Positions 17,751 to 27,396 of a stretch of DNA of 64,000 nucleotides are shown in pieces (within the stretch, counting starts at the first letter, position 1; every line of letters starts with the position of its first letter). The translations under genes and the position numbers were made by a program. The stretch comes from JBFWWP01 sp050246115 (GTDB taxonomy: Bacteria > Planctomycetota > UBA8108 > UBA1146 > JAJFFE01). Where the stretch lies: contig JBFWWP010000031.1 in NCBI GenBank assembly GCA_050246115.1, forward strand, positions 1 through 64,000, given 5' to 3'. The notes under the pieces are model-generated. The model saw only the letters and a program-made list of their open reading frames with translations. It ran no database searches and had not been told where the DNA came from.

Positions 17751-19367
17751 ATGATCAACATTGGCCAGAGCAGGTCGCTTTTCTTGGTGTCCCATGCCCC
17801 TGGTATCGCCGTTGCCTTCGTACTCGCCGTCGCGAGTGCGCTCCCGGCACAGACACCGCTTCCCGCATGGGTCGATCGCTACGACGGTCCGGCGCACCTC
17901 GAGGACTACGGAGAGGGGGTCACGGTCGACGAGGACGGGAACGTTTTCGTTGTCGGCTTCACGTTCCAGTCCGCATCTTCGTTGCTTGTACCACGGTTTC
18001 TCACGATCAAGTATGGCCAAGACGGGGCCCGACTCTGGACCAGCACCTACACGACCGGTACGGACTACGGCTCGGCGCACCGTATCGTCACGGACTCGAC
18101 CGGTGCCGCCATCATCAGCGGGATCGTGCAGCAGTCCGACTGGACCATCGTCAAGTACTCCGCGGCAGGCACCCAACAGTGGGCTCGGGTTCGGGACACG
18201 GGCGCCACCGCGATGACGGGGCCCTCCGATCTCGAGGTCGGCTCCGACGACTCCGTGTACGTTGGGGGCTACGACGTCACGGGTACGATCGTCAAGTATG
18301 ACGCCGCGGGGATCGAACAGTGGACGCGGCAATACACCGCCGCGCCGTGTGCGTTCCTCTCCACGGCGATCGACGCGACCGACAATGTATACGCCGCCGG
18401 GACAGTGAACTCTGGCACGCTCGCGAACGAAGCGATCCTCGTGAAGTACACGGCCAGCGGAGCGCTCGCGTGGGCTCGAACCTTCGGGACCCCGGGAACC
18501 GGAGCACTCGATAGGATCGCTCGCGTCGAAATCGCCCCAGACCAAAGTGTGATCGTCGCCGGCACGCTAGGCGAGGGCACGCCAACCGGCACGGACGTGG
18601 TCACCCGCCGGTACGACTCCGCCGGCAACTTGCTCTGGAGTCAGACGCTCGGCATCACGCCCAACCGCGACGAGTCCGTTTTCGCACTCACCATCACCGC
18701 AGACGGGGGAATCGTAGTCGGAGGTGACACCACCCTCGTGGACTTCTCGACCGACACGCTGGTGGCCCGCTACTCTCTCGACGGCGTCCTCGAGTGGACC
18801 GCAATCTACGGTGGTCCGTACGCGGACTGGTGCCGTCAACTCGCTCACGACGCCAACGGGGGAGTATACGCCGCTGGAGTGCGTGGTACCGGCAACGGCA
18901 CCTACGAGTACCAGTGCGTTCGCTTCTCACCGACTGGGCAGCAGGTCTGGGAGCAGTTCTACTCCGACGGCTCGTCTACGTCGGTGCTCACTGGCATTGC
19001 CGTCGGTCCTGACGATCGGGTCACCGCTACGGGGCGATCATTGCGAAGCGGAGGAATGGACGCCGCGACGATCCAGTACCACCAGATCGACGCGTCCCCG
19101 TTCGTGCGAGGGGACGCCAACGGCGATGGACTTTTTGACATCGCCGATCCGATCCTGACCGTTGCGTTCCTCTTCAGCGGAGCCACCACTGGGTGCTTGG
19201 CGGCAAACGATTCGACCGCCGACGATCTGGTGGACATTGCCGACCCGATCCACTCACTGGGCATTCTCTTCGGTAGTGGTTCGAGCCTGCCGGCACCGCA
19301 CCCAGCCTGCGGGATCGTCGGCACGGCCGAGGTTCTCGGCTGCGACGACTCTGGAGCTTGCCCATAG
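17751..19367 (+). CDS. Secreted SBBP-type beta-propeller protein with C-terminal dockerin-like tag
   Basis: A 538-residue exported protein. A signal peptide (VAFVLAVASALPAQ) is followed by about nine repeats of ~47 residues. These follow the SBBP/delta-60 beta-propeller pattern: a DxxGNxxVxG strand, then a variable strand, then KYxxxGxxxWxxxY, as in KYGQDGARLW, KYSAAGTQQWA, KYDAAGIEQWTRQY and RYSLDGVLEW. The tag at the end has RGDANGDGLFDIADP and STADDLVDIADP, and closes with DDSGACP. The ATG at 17751 is preceded by GAAGGAGAT. Function is unknown; probably extracellular or envelope-bound. A strong hairpin lies ten bases after the stop. Confidence 0.9.
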   Translation: MINIGQSRSLFLVSHAPGIAVAFVLAVASALPAQTPLPAWVDRYDGPAHLEDYGEGVTVDEDGNVFVVGFTFQSASSLLVPRFLTIKYGQDGARLWTSTYTTGTDYGSAHRIVTDSTGAAIISGIVQQSDWTIVKYSAAGTQQWARVRDTGATAMTGPSDLEVGSDDSVYVGGYDVTGTIVKYDAAGIEQWTRQYTAAPCAFLSTAIDATDNVYAAGTVNSGTLANEAILVKYTASGALAWARTFGTPGTGALDRIARVEIAPDQSVIVAGTLGEGTPTGTDVVTRRYDSAGNLLWSQTLGITPNRDESVFALTITADGGIVVGGDTTLVDFSTDTLVARYSLDGVLEWTAIYGGPYADWCRQLAHDANGGVYAAGVRGTGNGTYEYQCVRFSPTGQQVWEQFYSDGSSTSVLTGIAVGPDDRVTATGRSLRSGGMDAATIQYHQIDASPFVRGDANGDGLFDIADPILTVAFLFSGATTGCLAANDSTADDLVDIADPIHSLGILFGSGSSLPAPHPACGIVGTAEVLGCDDSGACP

Positions 19368-19376
19368 CGATTCCTT

Positions 19377-19414
19377 CCGGAGCCGGTCCGACTTTGGGGA
19401 CGGGCCGGCTCCGG
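19377..19414 (+). terminator. GC-rich hairpin after the propeller gene
   Basis: A 14-bp stem (19377-19390 with 19401-19414, one G-T pair) around a 10-base loop. The arms contain CCGGAGCCGG and CCGGCTCCGG. It begins nine bases after the stop codon and precedes the next gene by 139 bp. There is no T-run, so it fits an intrinsic terminator only loosely; an mRNA-stabilising 3' end is also possible. Confidence 0.6.
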
Positions 19415-19553
19415 CGACCGCCCGCGCCGTGTCTCGCGGGGTCGACGTTCCCCAGATTCGTGCCAAGGCCTCGAACTCGGTGAGACGCTCTGCGCGAGAT
19501 CCAGTCCCACATCCACGATCTGCGCTTGGAGGTCAAAGGTAGGAGCCAACGTC

Positions 19554-22500
19554 ATGTCGCCTGTACGAATCTCCTCGGTCGCGATCGCGATCGCCATCTC
19601 GGGCCTAATCGGCCCGCATGCCGCTGCCCAGTCGGTCTTCTCGGAAGGGTTAGACGCGGTCGGGGCCAGCAGCGCGCAAGGCCCCACCTCGCTGACCTCG
19701 GTTGGCTGGCAATTCGGCGGATCGACAAGCGCTGGAGTGACCCTATTCGACTGGCGCCAGGGCCCCTGGCACGCCGGTCAACCCACTCCCTGGGAGGGTG
19801 CGGGTTTTCTGACCAGTGGGATCGACATCCCGCCCTTCGGTCCCCACTCCTACGCCAGGTGGATCATTTTCCCTGAGATCACCGGCCAAGCGGCGGGGCA
19901 CGTGGCATCGGCTTTCGTGCGAGGATTCACATCTTCGTTCCCGATCGCTGGCTCGATCCAGCTCCGCTACTCCCCGACGGGCGGCACTGCGATCGGATCG
20001 ACTCCTGCCGAGACCGGGGACTTCACCGAGATCCTCGATGCCAACTCCAACGGATCCAGTTCCGCGTGGGACCAGCTCCAGGCCTCCATCCCCGGCTCCG
20101 GACGGCTCGCGATTCGGTGGGTCGGCACGATCAACGCCGGCATTTTCGGGACCGTCCTCGATCTCGAGGTCGATGACTTCACTTTAACCCCGAACGGTGT
20201 CTCCCCGCTACTGCCGCAGCCCGGCGAAACCGTGCACTGGACCCTCGCGATGAGCCCGATCCACCTGGTAAATCAACAGGTGGTTCCGGCAGGCGCGACC
20301 TTGATCGTCGACGCCGGCGTGCAGATCTTCTTCGACTTCAACACCCCGACCTTCACCGGTGCGGAGATGACGGCGCTCGGCGGACACATCCGGTTCGACG
20401 GGACCTCGACGGCCCCGGTCGTGCTCCGCCGCGGCGTCAACACCACGCAAGTTCCCAGCATCTCAGTAGGGTCCGGGCTCCTTGCGACCGTGGGTACCGC
20501 AGGCACCCTCGAGGTGGTCCATGTAGACTCCGACGTCAGCATCGTTGCTGCGCAGAGCGCCATGCTCGCCATCTCCGAGAGTTCCTTCGCACGATCGAAT
20601 CCCATCGACTGGTCGAGCGCGACGGACGCGCTCTACCAAGTACCGCGGGTGGCCGCCAAGCAGTGCACGATCGTCGTCGAGAACTGCAACTTCTACAATG
20701 CCATCGCGCAGTTCGACGACTCCGCCTTCGAGGTCAAGGGATGCACTTTCGACAACAGTGCACTCAAAGTAGTTCGTTTCCCCATCGCACATGCGGTGAC
20801 CATCGACGACAACGTGTTCGTGAACTCGAACATCGTCGCGCCGATCGAGATCGATGGCTACGACGCCTGCATCGGGTCGGGGAACACCATCGCCGGCAAT
20901 ATCGCGCCGCTTTCGCTCCGCGGGGCCGGGTTGACGCCCGACAGCGCCGTCCCGGCTGCCGGCAACGTCGACAACCGGATCCAACTCACGGGGTCCGCGA
21001 ACGGCGAGATCGTCGGTCCGATGACGCTACCCCCAATGGCCGCCCCATATCATCTGTGGGCCGGCATCACTACGGGACAGCAGTTCGATGCGCGGCTGCG
21101 TTTTCTGCCGGGGACCACAGTCGAGATGGCCCCTGGCGCGTACTTCTCCTGCCGCGGCGTCGCCCGCAACGAGATTCTGGGCACCCCCGAAGCGCCCGTC
21201 CGATTCGTGAGAGCCGTGCCAAGCCAGCCGTGGCTGACCTTCCAAGTCAACAGCGCCCCGCCGCTGATCATTCGGAACGCCATCTTCGATGGCGGCGAGT
21301 GGGCCGTGGGCGGCGTCGACACCAGCTTCACCGTACACGACTCGACGGTCATGAACAGCTCGGAGGGGGTACGAGCCGGCGATTACTGTGCAGTGTACCT
21401 GAGCAAGATGCGTTTCTCGAACAACGGCACGGGCGCGCGCGCCATCTGGGGCGGCGGCCAAGGGATGTCCGCTCAGGGTGTCTTCGTCGAATTCGGCGCC
21501 AGCAACGCGAGTTCGTTCGAAGGCAACGGTCAGGGTGCGGTCGTCGACTTTCCGCAGGCCAACCCGAGCTCCGTGATAGGAGCCTGGTGGGACTCGCCAT
21601 TGGGCCCCGTGGCGCCTACGAATCCCAATGGAAACGGCCAGTCGGCGAGCGTCGGGGTCGACGTCGTCCCGTTCCGTACGACTCCGGTCGACTTCGACAA
21701 CCATCCGCCGGTGGTCCGGGCCCTCCCAGTCGCGCGTCACCGACGCTTGCGAGTCGGCCAGAAGATCATCTTCCACTGGGAAGGCCGCGACGATGGCGCA
21801 ATCGTGTCTCAGCGTCTCGAGTTCCGCCCGGCGAACGGGTTCGGGAGCGGGAACGTCGTGGTCCCAGCGATTCCTCCGGATGCCCGCAGCGTCGAGTTGA
21901 CGATCCCGGACAACGGCGGCGGCGGCGTGGTGTACCGAATCCTCGCCGTGGACGACGCCGGACAGGAGGGCTTCGACGACTTTCACTACTTGCAAGGAGA
22001 GGACCATGCGTTCGGCTACCAGTTCTTCACCGACTTGTCGGGTGGCTACCGAGTAGGTGAGAACTTCGAAGTGGATGTGACGGGCGATTCGACTACGGAG
22101 TACGAACTGCACATCGACGACTTGCCGCGCGACATCCAGCTTCTCGGGTACGACGGCGGGGTGCTCAGCGCCGGCCGCAACGTCATGCCAGCGGTCAGCA
22201 CGGACCTCGCTCGCTACGCGGCAATCTTCCTCGGCGAGCCCCACTACAGCCCATACTTCACGATCCGTCCGCAAGCGGGTCTCGGCGACGCGCCGCCGGT
22301 CGTCGCCGTGACTTCCCCCGGACCCGGGGAGACCTACTCCGGCGGCGCAGTGATCCCCGTCGAGTGGACGGCGAGCGATGACCGGGGTCTGCGCTCGTTC
22401 GACCTGCAGGCGAGCTACGACGGCGGCGAGAGCTGGCATCCGTTCGCCGAGGAGCTGGCGGGCGCACGCCGCGAGTACGACTGGATTCTCCCCGCGAGCA

Positions 22501-23072
22501 CCGGGATCTCCGACCTCCGCATTCGCGTCATCGCGCGAGACACCCGCTTCCAGGTGACTTCGTCGACGGTGACCGGGCTTGGTGTGCTTCCCGGCGACTG
22601 GCATGTGCCAACGCCCGAGATCGTCGCCAGCACAACCCTGGGGGTCGAGTCGACCTGCGTGGACTTCACGATCACCGCCGGGGGCGCCGGGTCGTACAGT
22701 TGGGACCTCGACGGCGACGCGATCGAGGACTCGACCGTGGCGAATCCACACTTCGAGTACGCAGCGGGGCTCTATGACGTGTCGGTGAGCATCACATCGG
22801 GCACCGGTAACGTCCTAACGATAAGCGTCCCGGGGATGATCCGGTCGGTCCGTGCCGGCGACGTCACCGGCGACGGCGCTGTGAACCTCGCGGACCCGGT
22901 CGGCCTCGCTGCTTGGCTCTTCGCGGGGGGTAACGCCCTTCCGTGCGCCGCCGCCGGCGATGCGAACGGTGATGGCGGGCTCAATCTCGCCGACGTCGTG
23001 AGCCTCCTCCAGTTCCTCTTCGCCGGTGGCCTGCCGCCCTTCCTCCCACCGCCCTGCACACCGTGTGACTGA
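19554..23072 (+). CDS. Large secreted beta-helix protein with PKD-like domain and dockerin-like tag
   Basis: A 1172-residue exported protein with a signal peptide ending near AAAQ (about residue 25). The N-terminal ~180 residues form a jelly-roll-like region. Residues ~210-700 have right-handed beta-helix character, with strands such as CTIVVENCNFYNA, VTIDDNVFVNSN and FTVHDSTVMNSSEG. Ig-like segments and a PKD-like domain (SYSWDLDGDAIEDSTVANP) follow. The tag contains AGDVTGDGAVNLADP and AGDANGDGGLNLADV and ends CTPCD, a variant of the CP ending. AGGAG lies eight bases before the ATG. Likely a surface adhesin or polysaccharide-binding protein; no catalytic residues were recognised. Confidence 0.88.
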   Translation: MSPVRISSVAIAIAISGLIGPHAAAQSVFSEGLDAVGASSAQGPTSLTSVGWQFGGSTSAGVTLFDWRQGPWHAGQPTPWEGAGFLTSGIDIPPFGPHSYARWIIFPEITGQAAGHVASAFVRGFTSSFPIAGSIQLRYSPTGGTAIGSTPAETGDFTEILDANSNGSSSAWDQLQASIPGSGRLAIRWVGTINAGIFGTVLDLEVDDFTLTPNGVSPLLPQPGETVHWTLAMSPIHLVNQQVVPAGATLIVDAGVQIFFDFNTPTFTGAEMTALGGHIRFDGTSTAPVVLRRGVNTTQVPSISVGSGLLATVGTAGTLEVVHVDSDVSIVAAQSAMLAISESSFARSNPIDWSSATDALYQVPRVAAKQCTIVVENCNFYNAIAQFDDSAFEVKGCTFDNSALKVVRFPIAHAVTIDDNVFVNSNIVAPIEIDGYDACIGSGNTIAGNIAPLSLRGAGLTPDSAVPAAGNVDNRIQLTGSANGEIVGPMTLPPMAAPYHLWAGITTGQQFDARLRFLPGTTVEMAPGAYFSCRGVARNEILGTPEAPVRFVRAVPSQPWLTFQVNSAPPLIIRNAIFDGGEWAVGGVDTSFTVHDSTVMNSSEGVRAGDYCAVYLSKMRFSNNGTGARAIWGGGQGMSAQGVFVEFGASNASSFEGNGQGAVVDFPQANPSSVIGAWWDSPLGPVAPTNPNGNGQSASVGVDVVPFRTTPVDFDNHPPVVRALPVARHRRLRVGQKIIFHWEGRDDGAIVSQRLEFRPANGFGSGNVVVPAIPPDARSVELTIPDNGGGGVVYRILAVDDAGQEGFDDFHYLQGEDHAFGYQFFTDLSGGYRVGENFEVDVTGDSTTEYELHIDDLPRDIQLLGYDGGVLSAGRNVMPAVSTDLARYAAIFLGEPHYSPYFTIRPQAGLGDAPPVVAVTSPGPGETYSGGAVIPVEWTASDDRGLRSFDLQASYDGGESWHPFAEELAGARREYDWILPASTGISDLRIRVIARDTRFQVTSSTVTGLGVLPGDWHVPTPEIVASTTLGVESTCVDFTITAGGAGSYSWDLDGDAIEDSTVANPHFEYAAGLYDVSVSITSGTGNVLTISVPGMIRSVRAGDVTGDGAVNLADPVGLAAWLFAGGNALPCAAAGDANGDGGLNLADVVSLLQFLFAGGLPPFLPPPCTPCD

Positions 23073-23265
23073 GCAACGGCCCTGAAACCCGTGCCCAGCG
23101 TGTTCCACAAGCGACCCGGATAGACGCCTGGCGACAGAAGCAAGAGGCGGAGCGGTTGGAACTCACCGTGGGCGCGGTGATCGGTCACTCACACCGACGA
23201 CGATCCTGTCCCCTCGGGAACGCTATTCGACGAACGGTGAGGTGTGACGCATCCCACGCGCGCCC

Positions 23266-24096
23266 CTACGCGACGAACTCCGGCTCGATCGCGTGCGGCA
23301 ACAGGCAAGCGGCCGCTGCGCGTTCGAGAAAGAGACGCACGGCGCGCCGGCCATCGTCGCCGTAGTCGAGGGTGCGGCGGTTCACGTACATGCCGACGAA
23401 GCGGTCCGCCTGCGCTCGGTTGAGACCGCGTCCGTACGCGAGCGCGTAGTCGAGCGCCTCGTCGCGGTGATCGAGGGCGTAGGCGATGCTCGCGCGGAGA
23501 ATGCGACTCACCGCCTTCATGTGGACCGGCCCGAGGTCGCGACGGATGGCGTTCCCCCCCAGTGGGAGCGGGAGTCCGTCGGCTTCGCTCGCCCACCACA
23601 CCCCGAGGTCGACCACCGCGTGCAGGCCTTCGTCGCGGTAGGTCAGCTGCCCTTCGTGGATGATGACGCCCGCGTCGACGTCGCCCCGTTGCACCGCTTC
23701 CAGGATCGCGTCGAACGGGACTACGCGCGTACGAACCTTGGGGTACCACAGCCGTAGCGCGAGCGCCGCGCTGGTCCACTCGCCTGGAATCGCCACGATC
23801 GCACCGGCGAGCCCTTCGCGCGCACACGGTTCGCGAGTGACGACGACCGGACCGTAGCCCTCCCCCATGCTCGCCCCGTGATTGAGCAGCGCGTAGCGGT
23901 CGGCGAGATGCGCGTAGCCGTGGATCGATAGCGCGGTCACTTCGTAGCGCCCGTCGCGCGCCGCGTGATTGAGCGTCTCGATATCCGCGAGCACGTGGTC
24001 GAACTCGTAGGGCCCTGGGTCGACCTTTCCCTGACCGATCGCGTAGTGCATGAAGGCGTCGTCGGAGTCGGGGCTGTGGGCAATGGTGATCTTCAC
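23266..24096 (-). CDS. mqnD: 1,4-dihydroxy-6-naphthoate synthase (futalosine menaquinone pathway)
   Basis: A 276-residue protein of the periplasmic-binding-protein-like MqnA/MqnD family. MqnD converts cyclic dehypoxanthinyl futalosine to 1,4-dihydroxy-6-naphthoate in menaquinone synthesis. Typical features are IAHSPDSDDAFMHYAI at the N-terminus, LSIHGYAHLADRYALL, GVIIHEGQLTY with the conserved His, and GLPLPLGGNAIRRDLG. There is no signal peptide, consistent with a cytoplasmic enzyme and not a transporter component. It starts with GTG at 24096. No other mqn gene lies in the window. Confidence 0.92.
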   Translation of the reverse strand: MKITIAHSPDSDDAFMHYAIGQGKVDPGPYEFDHVLADIETLNHAARDGRYEVTALSIHGYAHLADRYALLNHGASMGEGYGPVVVTREPCAREGLAGAIVAIPGEWTSAALALRLWYPKVRTRVVPFDAILEAVQRGDVDAGVIIHEGQLTYRDEGLHAVVDLGVWWASEADGLPLPLGGNAIRRDLGPVHMKAVSRILRASIAYALDHRDEALDYALAYGRGLNRAQADRFVGMYVNRRTLDYGDDGRRAVRLFLERAAAACLLPHAIEPEFVA

Positions 24097-24372
24097 GGCA
24101 GTTGGCGCCTCGCTCTCAAAGTACGGAAGCTGCGATCGAACCGTCCGGCCCGCCTCTCGCCGGCGGCCGGTTTCCTGCTCTCCACCACCCCGGCCGCGCT
24201 CCGAGGCCAGGTCGAAGGTCTCGTGGCGGGGAACGGCGCGCGGAAAGATAGCGGATGGCGCGGCCCGATCGGACCCTTTCTCGGACGATTCCTCAACGTG
24301 CAGGCGTGCCCAGCCGAAGAACCGGAACGTGAGACGCTGCGATCCCCGTCTTCTCGGCGACCAGGAGGCCCC

Positions 24373-25605
24373 GTGCGCCTAGCCTTCGACTGCTCCCACC
24401 ACCTCGTTCCGGGAGGGGTGCGGGTGTACATCCAGAACTTGCTCGCGGCCTGGACCCAGGCCGAGCCGGAGCACGAGCTGATCCTCCACTACCGAACGCC
24501 GCAGCGCCCGACCGAGATTCCCTCCCTACCGGGGATCACTCCGAGCGCACTGGTGCACTGCGGGCTCCCTCGCAAGTGGCTGAGTCGCGTCGAGAACCTG
24601 ATTGGCTGGCCCGCTATCGAGACCTGGACCGGTCCGATCGACGTGTTCCATAGCCCGCACTTCTGGCTCCCCCCCACGCGACGTGCACGGCGCGTGTTGT
24701 CGGTGCACGATGTGGCGTACCTCAGGCACCCCGAGTACTACGCGCAACGCGACCTCAACGACTATGGTTACCACTACCTGTTGCCGAGGTCGCTGCGTCG
24801 GGCCGAGGCAGTGATCGTGCCGTGCGAGCACACCCGGCGCGACCTCATCGAGTTGCTCGCGGTGCCCGACGAACGAATCTGGGTCGTGCCGTTCGGGAGC
24901 GATCCGCGTTTCGCGGCAGCGAGCGCGGACGAACGCGCCCGCGTCCGCGAGCGTTACGGACTTCGCGATCGGCCCATCGTGGTGTACCCGGCCGGCACCT
25001 TCGACGTGCGCAAGAACGTGCCGCGGGTGCTGCGCGCATTTGCTCAGGCATTCCCCAGTCCGTCGCGCCGTCCGCTGCTCTTCCTTTCCGGCGTCGGCGC
25101 ACCGCCGGCGGATGTGCTGCGCAGCATCGACGAGTTGCATCTGCAGGACGACGTGAGGATCGCGCAGGTGGAGTACCCGAGCGAACTCGTAGCGCTCCTC
25201 AGCCTGGCCGAGTGGGGACTCTATCCCTCCCTGTACGAAGGATTCGGAATCCCGGCGCTCGAGATGCTCCATTGCGGCGTGCCGCTCATTGCAAGTTCCG
25301 TGTCGTCGGTGCCTGAGGTGGTCGGGGACGCAGCGTGGCTGGTCGATCCCCACAGCGTGGACCAGATCACCGACGCGATGCGCACCCTCCACGAGGACAC
25401 CGCGCTACGCGCCGACCTCCAGCGGCGGGGTCGGGAGCGTGCCGGGTCTGCGGCCTGGACCTGGGAACGCGCCGCTCAGCAAACCCACGCGGCGTACCTC
25501 GGCGATCGCGAGGCGTACCGACGACTGCCCAACCCGCTGCGAACGGCGGCCGGAGTCCGCGCACCCGTGGGCGCCGAGTGCACCCCCGCGAGCGCCGCCG
25601 GGTGA
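24373..25605 (+). CDS. GT4-family (GT-B fold) glycosyltransferase
   Basis: A 410-residue family 4 glycosyltransferase that would transfer a sugar from a nucleotide donor to a surface polysaccharide or glycan. The N-terminal domain begins RLAFDCSHHLVPGGVRVYIQ with the glycine-rich acceptor loop. The C-terminal donor domain has YPAGTFDVRKN, the EX7E motif in LYEGFGIPALEML, and SSVPEVVGDAAWLVDP. The start is taken as GTG at 24373, with AGGAGG four bases upstream; a longer frame to 23965 runs antisense over mqnD and is rejected. Part of its 3' end is duplicated as a broken copy near 30060-30190. Confidence 0.92.
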   Translation: MRLAFDCSHHLVPGGVRVYIQNLLAAWTQAEPEHELILHYRTPQRPTEIPSLPGITPSALVHCGLPRKWLSRVENLIGWPAIETWTGPIDVFHSPHFWLPPTRRARRVLSVHDVAYLRHPEYYAQRDLNDYGYHYLLPRSLRRAEAVIVPCEHTRRDLIELLAVPDERIWVVPFGSDPRFAAASADERARVRERYGLRDRPIVVYPAGTFDVRKNVPRVLRAFAQAFPSPSRRPLLFLSGVGAPPADVLRSIDELHLQDDVRIAQVEYPSELVALLSLAEWGLYPSLYEGFGIPALEMLHCGVPLIASSVSSVPEVVGDAAWLVDPHSVDQITDAMRTLHEDTALRADLQRRGRERAGSAAWTWERAAQQTHAAYLGDREAYRRLPNPLRTAAGVRAPVGAECTPASAAG

Positions 25606-25746
25606 GGCGGGCGGGCTGCGACAGCCGTTTCCGCGAACGCTGACGGGCGCCATACGCCTCCTCTCCGCCGTTGCAAACACGACAGGAGGCCGGCGGTGAA
25701 CGAATTCAGACAGTAACGCGCGATCTCTCCATCGCGGCGTTCGCGC

Positions 25747-27396
25747 TCACGGGCAGGCGGACGTCGTGCAAGGGAGCGCCTCTCCGAGTGGGGCGACATC
25801 GCAGTTGGGAAACGGGGGCTGTGCCGGCGGAGAGCCCATGAGAAACAGATACTGCAGCACGCAGATCGCATCGACCATGGATACCACCCCGTCCAGATCG
25901 AAGTCGTTCTGGGCGGGACACGGAGTGGTCTCGCCGAAGTAGAGATACTCGAGAATCGCCATGGCGTCCGCCGTGTCGACCAGGCCACTACGGTTGGCGT
26001 CGCCCCGCAGGTAGCGCCGCCGTGGGATGTTGCCATTGTGATAGAAGCGCGCGTTGCTCGCGTCGTGGCCCAGCATCGACCATTCGACGCGCGGTACGCC
26101 CGAACCGGGATTCTCGACGTCCCACACGTGCAACGCACCCTCATGCGGGTGGATCAACTCCAGATCGTTGTCGCCGTCGAGATCGGCGATGGCGATGGTT
26201 CGCGGCGGGATGACGGTCCAGGGAGGGAAGCTCTTCGGCCAGCCCGGGAGTTGGTTCATGTCGAGGTCGAGCAGGTGGATGAACTCCGTGCTGGGACCCG
26301 ACGACACGCCGGCGGTCCAGGCCGCGATCTCTGACAACCCGTCGCCGTCGAAATCGGCTACCGCGACGGCTGCGTAGTACCAGTACAGATCGGTGGACGG
26401 AGTCTGCGCGATCACACCGACGAACGGTTTCCAGACCGTGAGTTCAGTCCCGCCGGATACCACCTCGAGCGTCCCGTCCGAGTCGACATCGGCTAAGGCC
26501 AGAGGTATGTTGCCGCTTCCGAACGCTTGATATGGGGCAGCGAACGCACTTGCGTCGTGGTTCATCAGAAACACCTCGCCGAAGTTCCCCGCGATCTCAG
26601 CGGTCAGGTCTTCGTCCATGTCCGCGATCGCTGGGTTGGCAAGGATCAGCGCGCCCCCGAGACCTGGTGGATACGCTGGCCAGCCAGCCCTCGTAGTTCC
26701 GTCCCCGTTGAGCACGAATGCAGGACTCGGGATCCACCCACCGACATGACCGGCGAAGCCAACAACGATCTCGTTCGTTCCGTCAAACTCCAAGTCGCCT
26801 ACCGCTACCCCGGCAATGGCGAAGGGAGCTGGCACTTCCTCGAAGACCCGCGGGAAGCCGGGATGATACTGCCCGTTGCCATCGTACGCGAAGAGCACCC
26901 CGTGGAGCTGCGAACCGTCGCCCACCAGGATCTCGAGATCGCCGTCGTTGTCGAGGTCACCGAGGCAAATGTGCTGGATCACAAGTCCCGGAGCATCCAC
27001 CTGCACCGGCCAACCCGGCTTCAGCTGCCCATCGAGGCCAAGCGCGTAGACCTTCTTGTGAGTCGCCTCGAATACCACATCCAGTGCCCCGTCGCCATCG
27101 ATGTCCCCGACCAACGGTGGAAGCATGGTCCCACCAGCCTCGGTGATGGGAGCCGTGATTCGGAACGGCCAACCGGGCAAGAAGGTCCCGCCCGAGGTAA
27201 TGATCACCACGTCCAGCCACCGGCTGATGACGACTTCCGGAAGCCCGTCGCCGGTCACGTCCGCAACGGCGACCTTGCCGGGTTGGATCTGCCAAAGAAG
27301 TGGGAACCCGGCCTGCGGCTCCGATGCCAGCAGCGACGGGTACAGACTCGCCGCCACCAAGCCGACAATGACGAACGAGTTCACCCGAGCGGTCAT
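25747..27396 (-). CDS. Secreted FG-GAP/VCBS beta-propeller protein with dockerin-like tag
   Basis: A 549-residue exported protein: a signal peptide (VNSFVIVGLVAASLYPSLLA), then repeats of the FG-GAP/VCBS type with Ca-binding loops such as VADVTGDGLPEVV, VGDIDGDGALDVVF, LGDLDNDGDLEIL, LADVDSDGTLEVV, VADFDGDGLSEIA and IADLDGDNDLELI. The C-terminal tag contains RGDANRSGLVDTADA and QNDFDLDGVVSMVDA and ends TTSACP. Its ATG overlaps the stop of the preceding beta-helix gene (ATGA), so the two proteins are probably made together. Likely integrin-like or carbohydrate-associated surface protein. Confidence 0.92.
   Translation of the reverse strand: MTARVNSFVIVGLVAASLYPSLLASEPQAGFPLLWQIQPGKVAVADVTGDGLPEVVISRWLDVVIITSGGTFLPGWPFRITAPITEAGGTMLPPLVGDIDGDGALDVVFEATHKKVYALGLDGQLKPGWPVQVDAPGLVIQHICLGDLDNDGDLEILVGDGSQLHGVLFAYDGNGQYHPGFPRVFEEVPAPFAIAGVAVGDLEFDGTNEIVVGFAGHVGGWIPSPAFVLNGDGTTRAGWPAYPPGLGGALILANPAIADMDEDLTAEIAGNFGEVFLMNHDASAFAAPYQAFGSGNIPLALADVDSDGTLEVVSGGTELTVWKPFVGVIAQTPSTDLYWYYAAVAVADFDGDGLSEIAAWTAGVSSGPSTEFIHLLDLDMNQLPGWPKSFPPWTVIPPRTIAIADLDGDNDLELIHPHEGALHVWDVENPGSGVPRVEWSMLGHDASNARFYHNGNIPRRRYLRGDANRSGLVDTADAMAILEYLYFGETTPCPAQNDFDLDGVVSMVDAICVLQYLFLMGSPPAQPPFPNCDVAPLGEALPCTTSACP

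Noticed and set aside
21027..22751. A 574-codon minus-strand open frame
   Set aside because: Antisense shadow of the tagged beta-helix gene; composition is Arg/Asp/Val-rich without domains.
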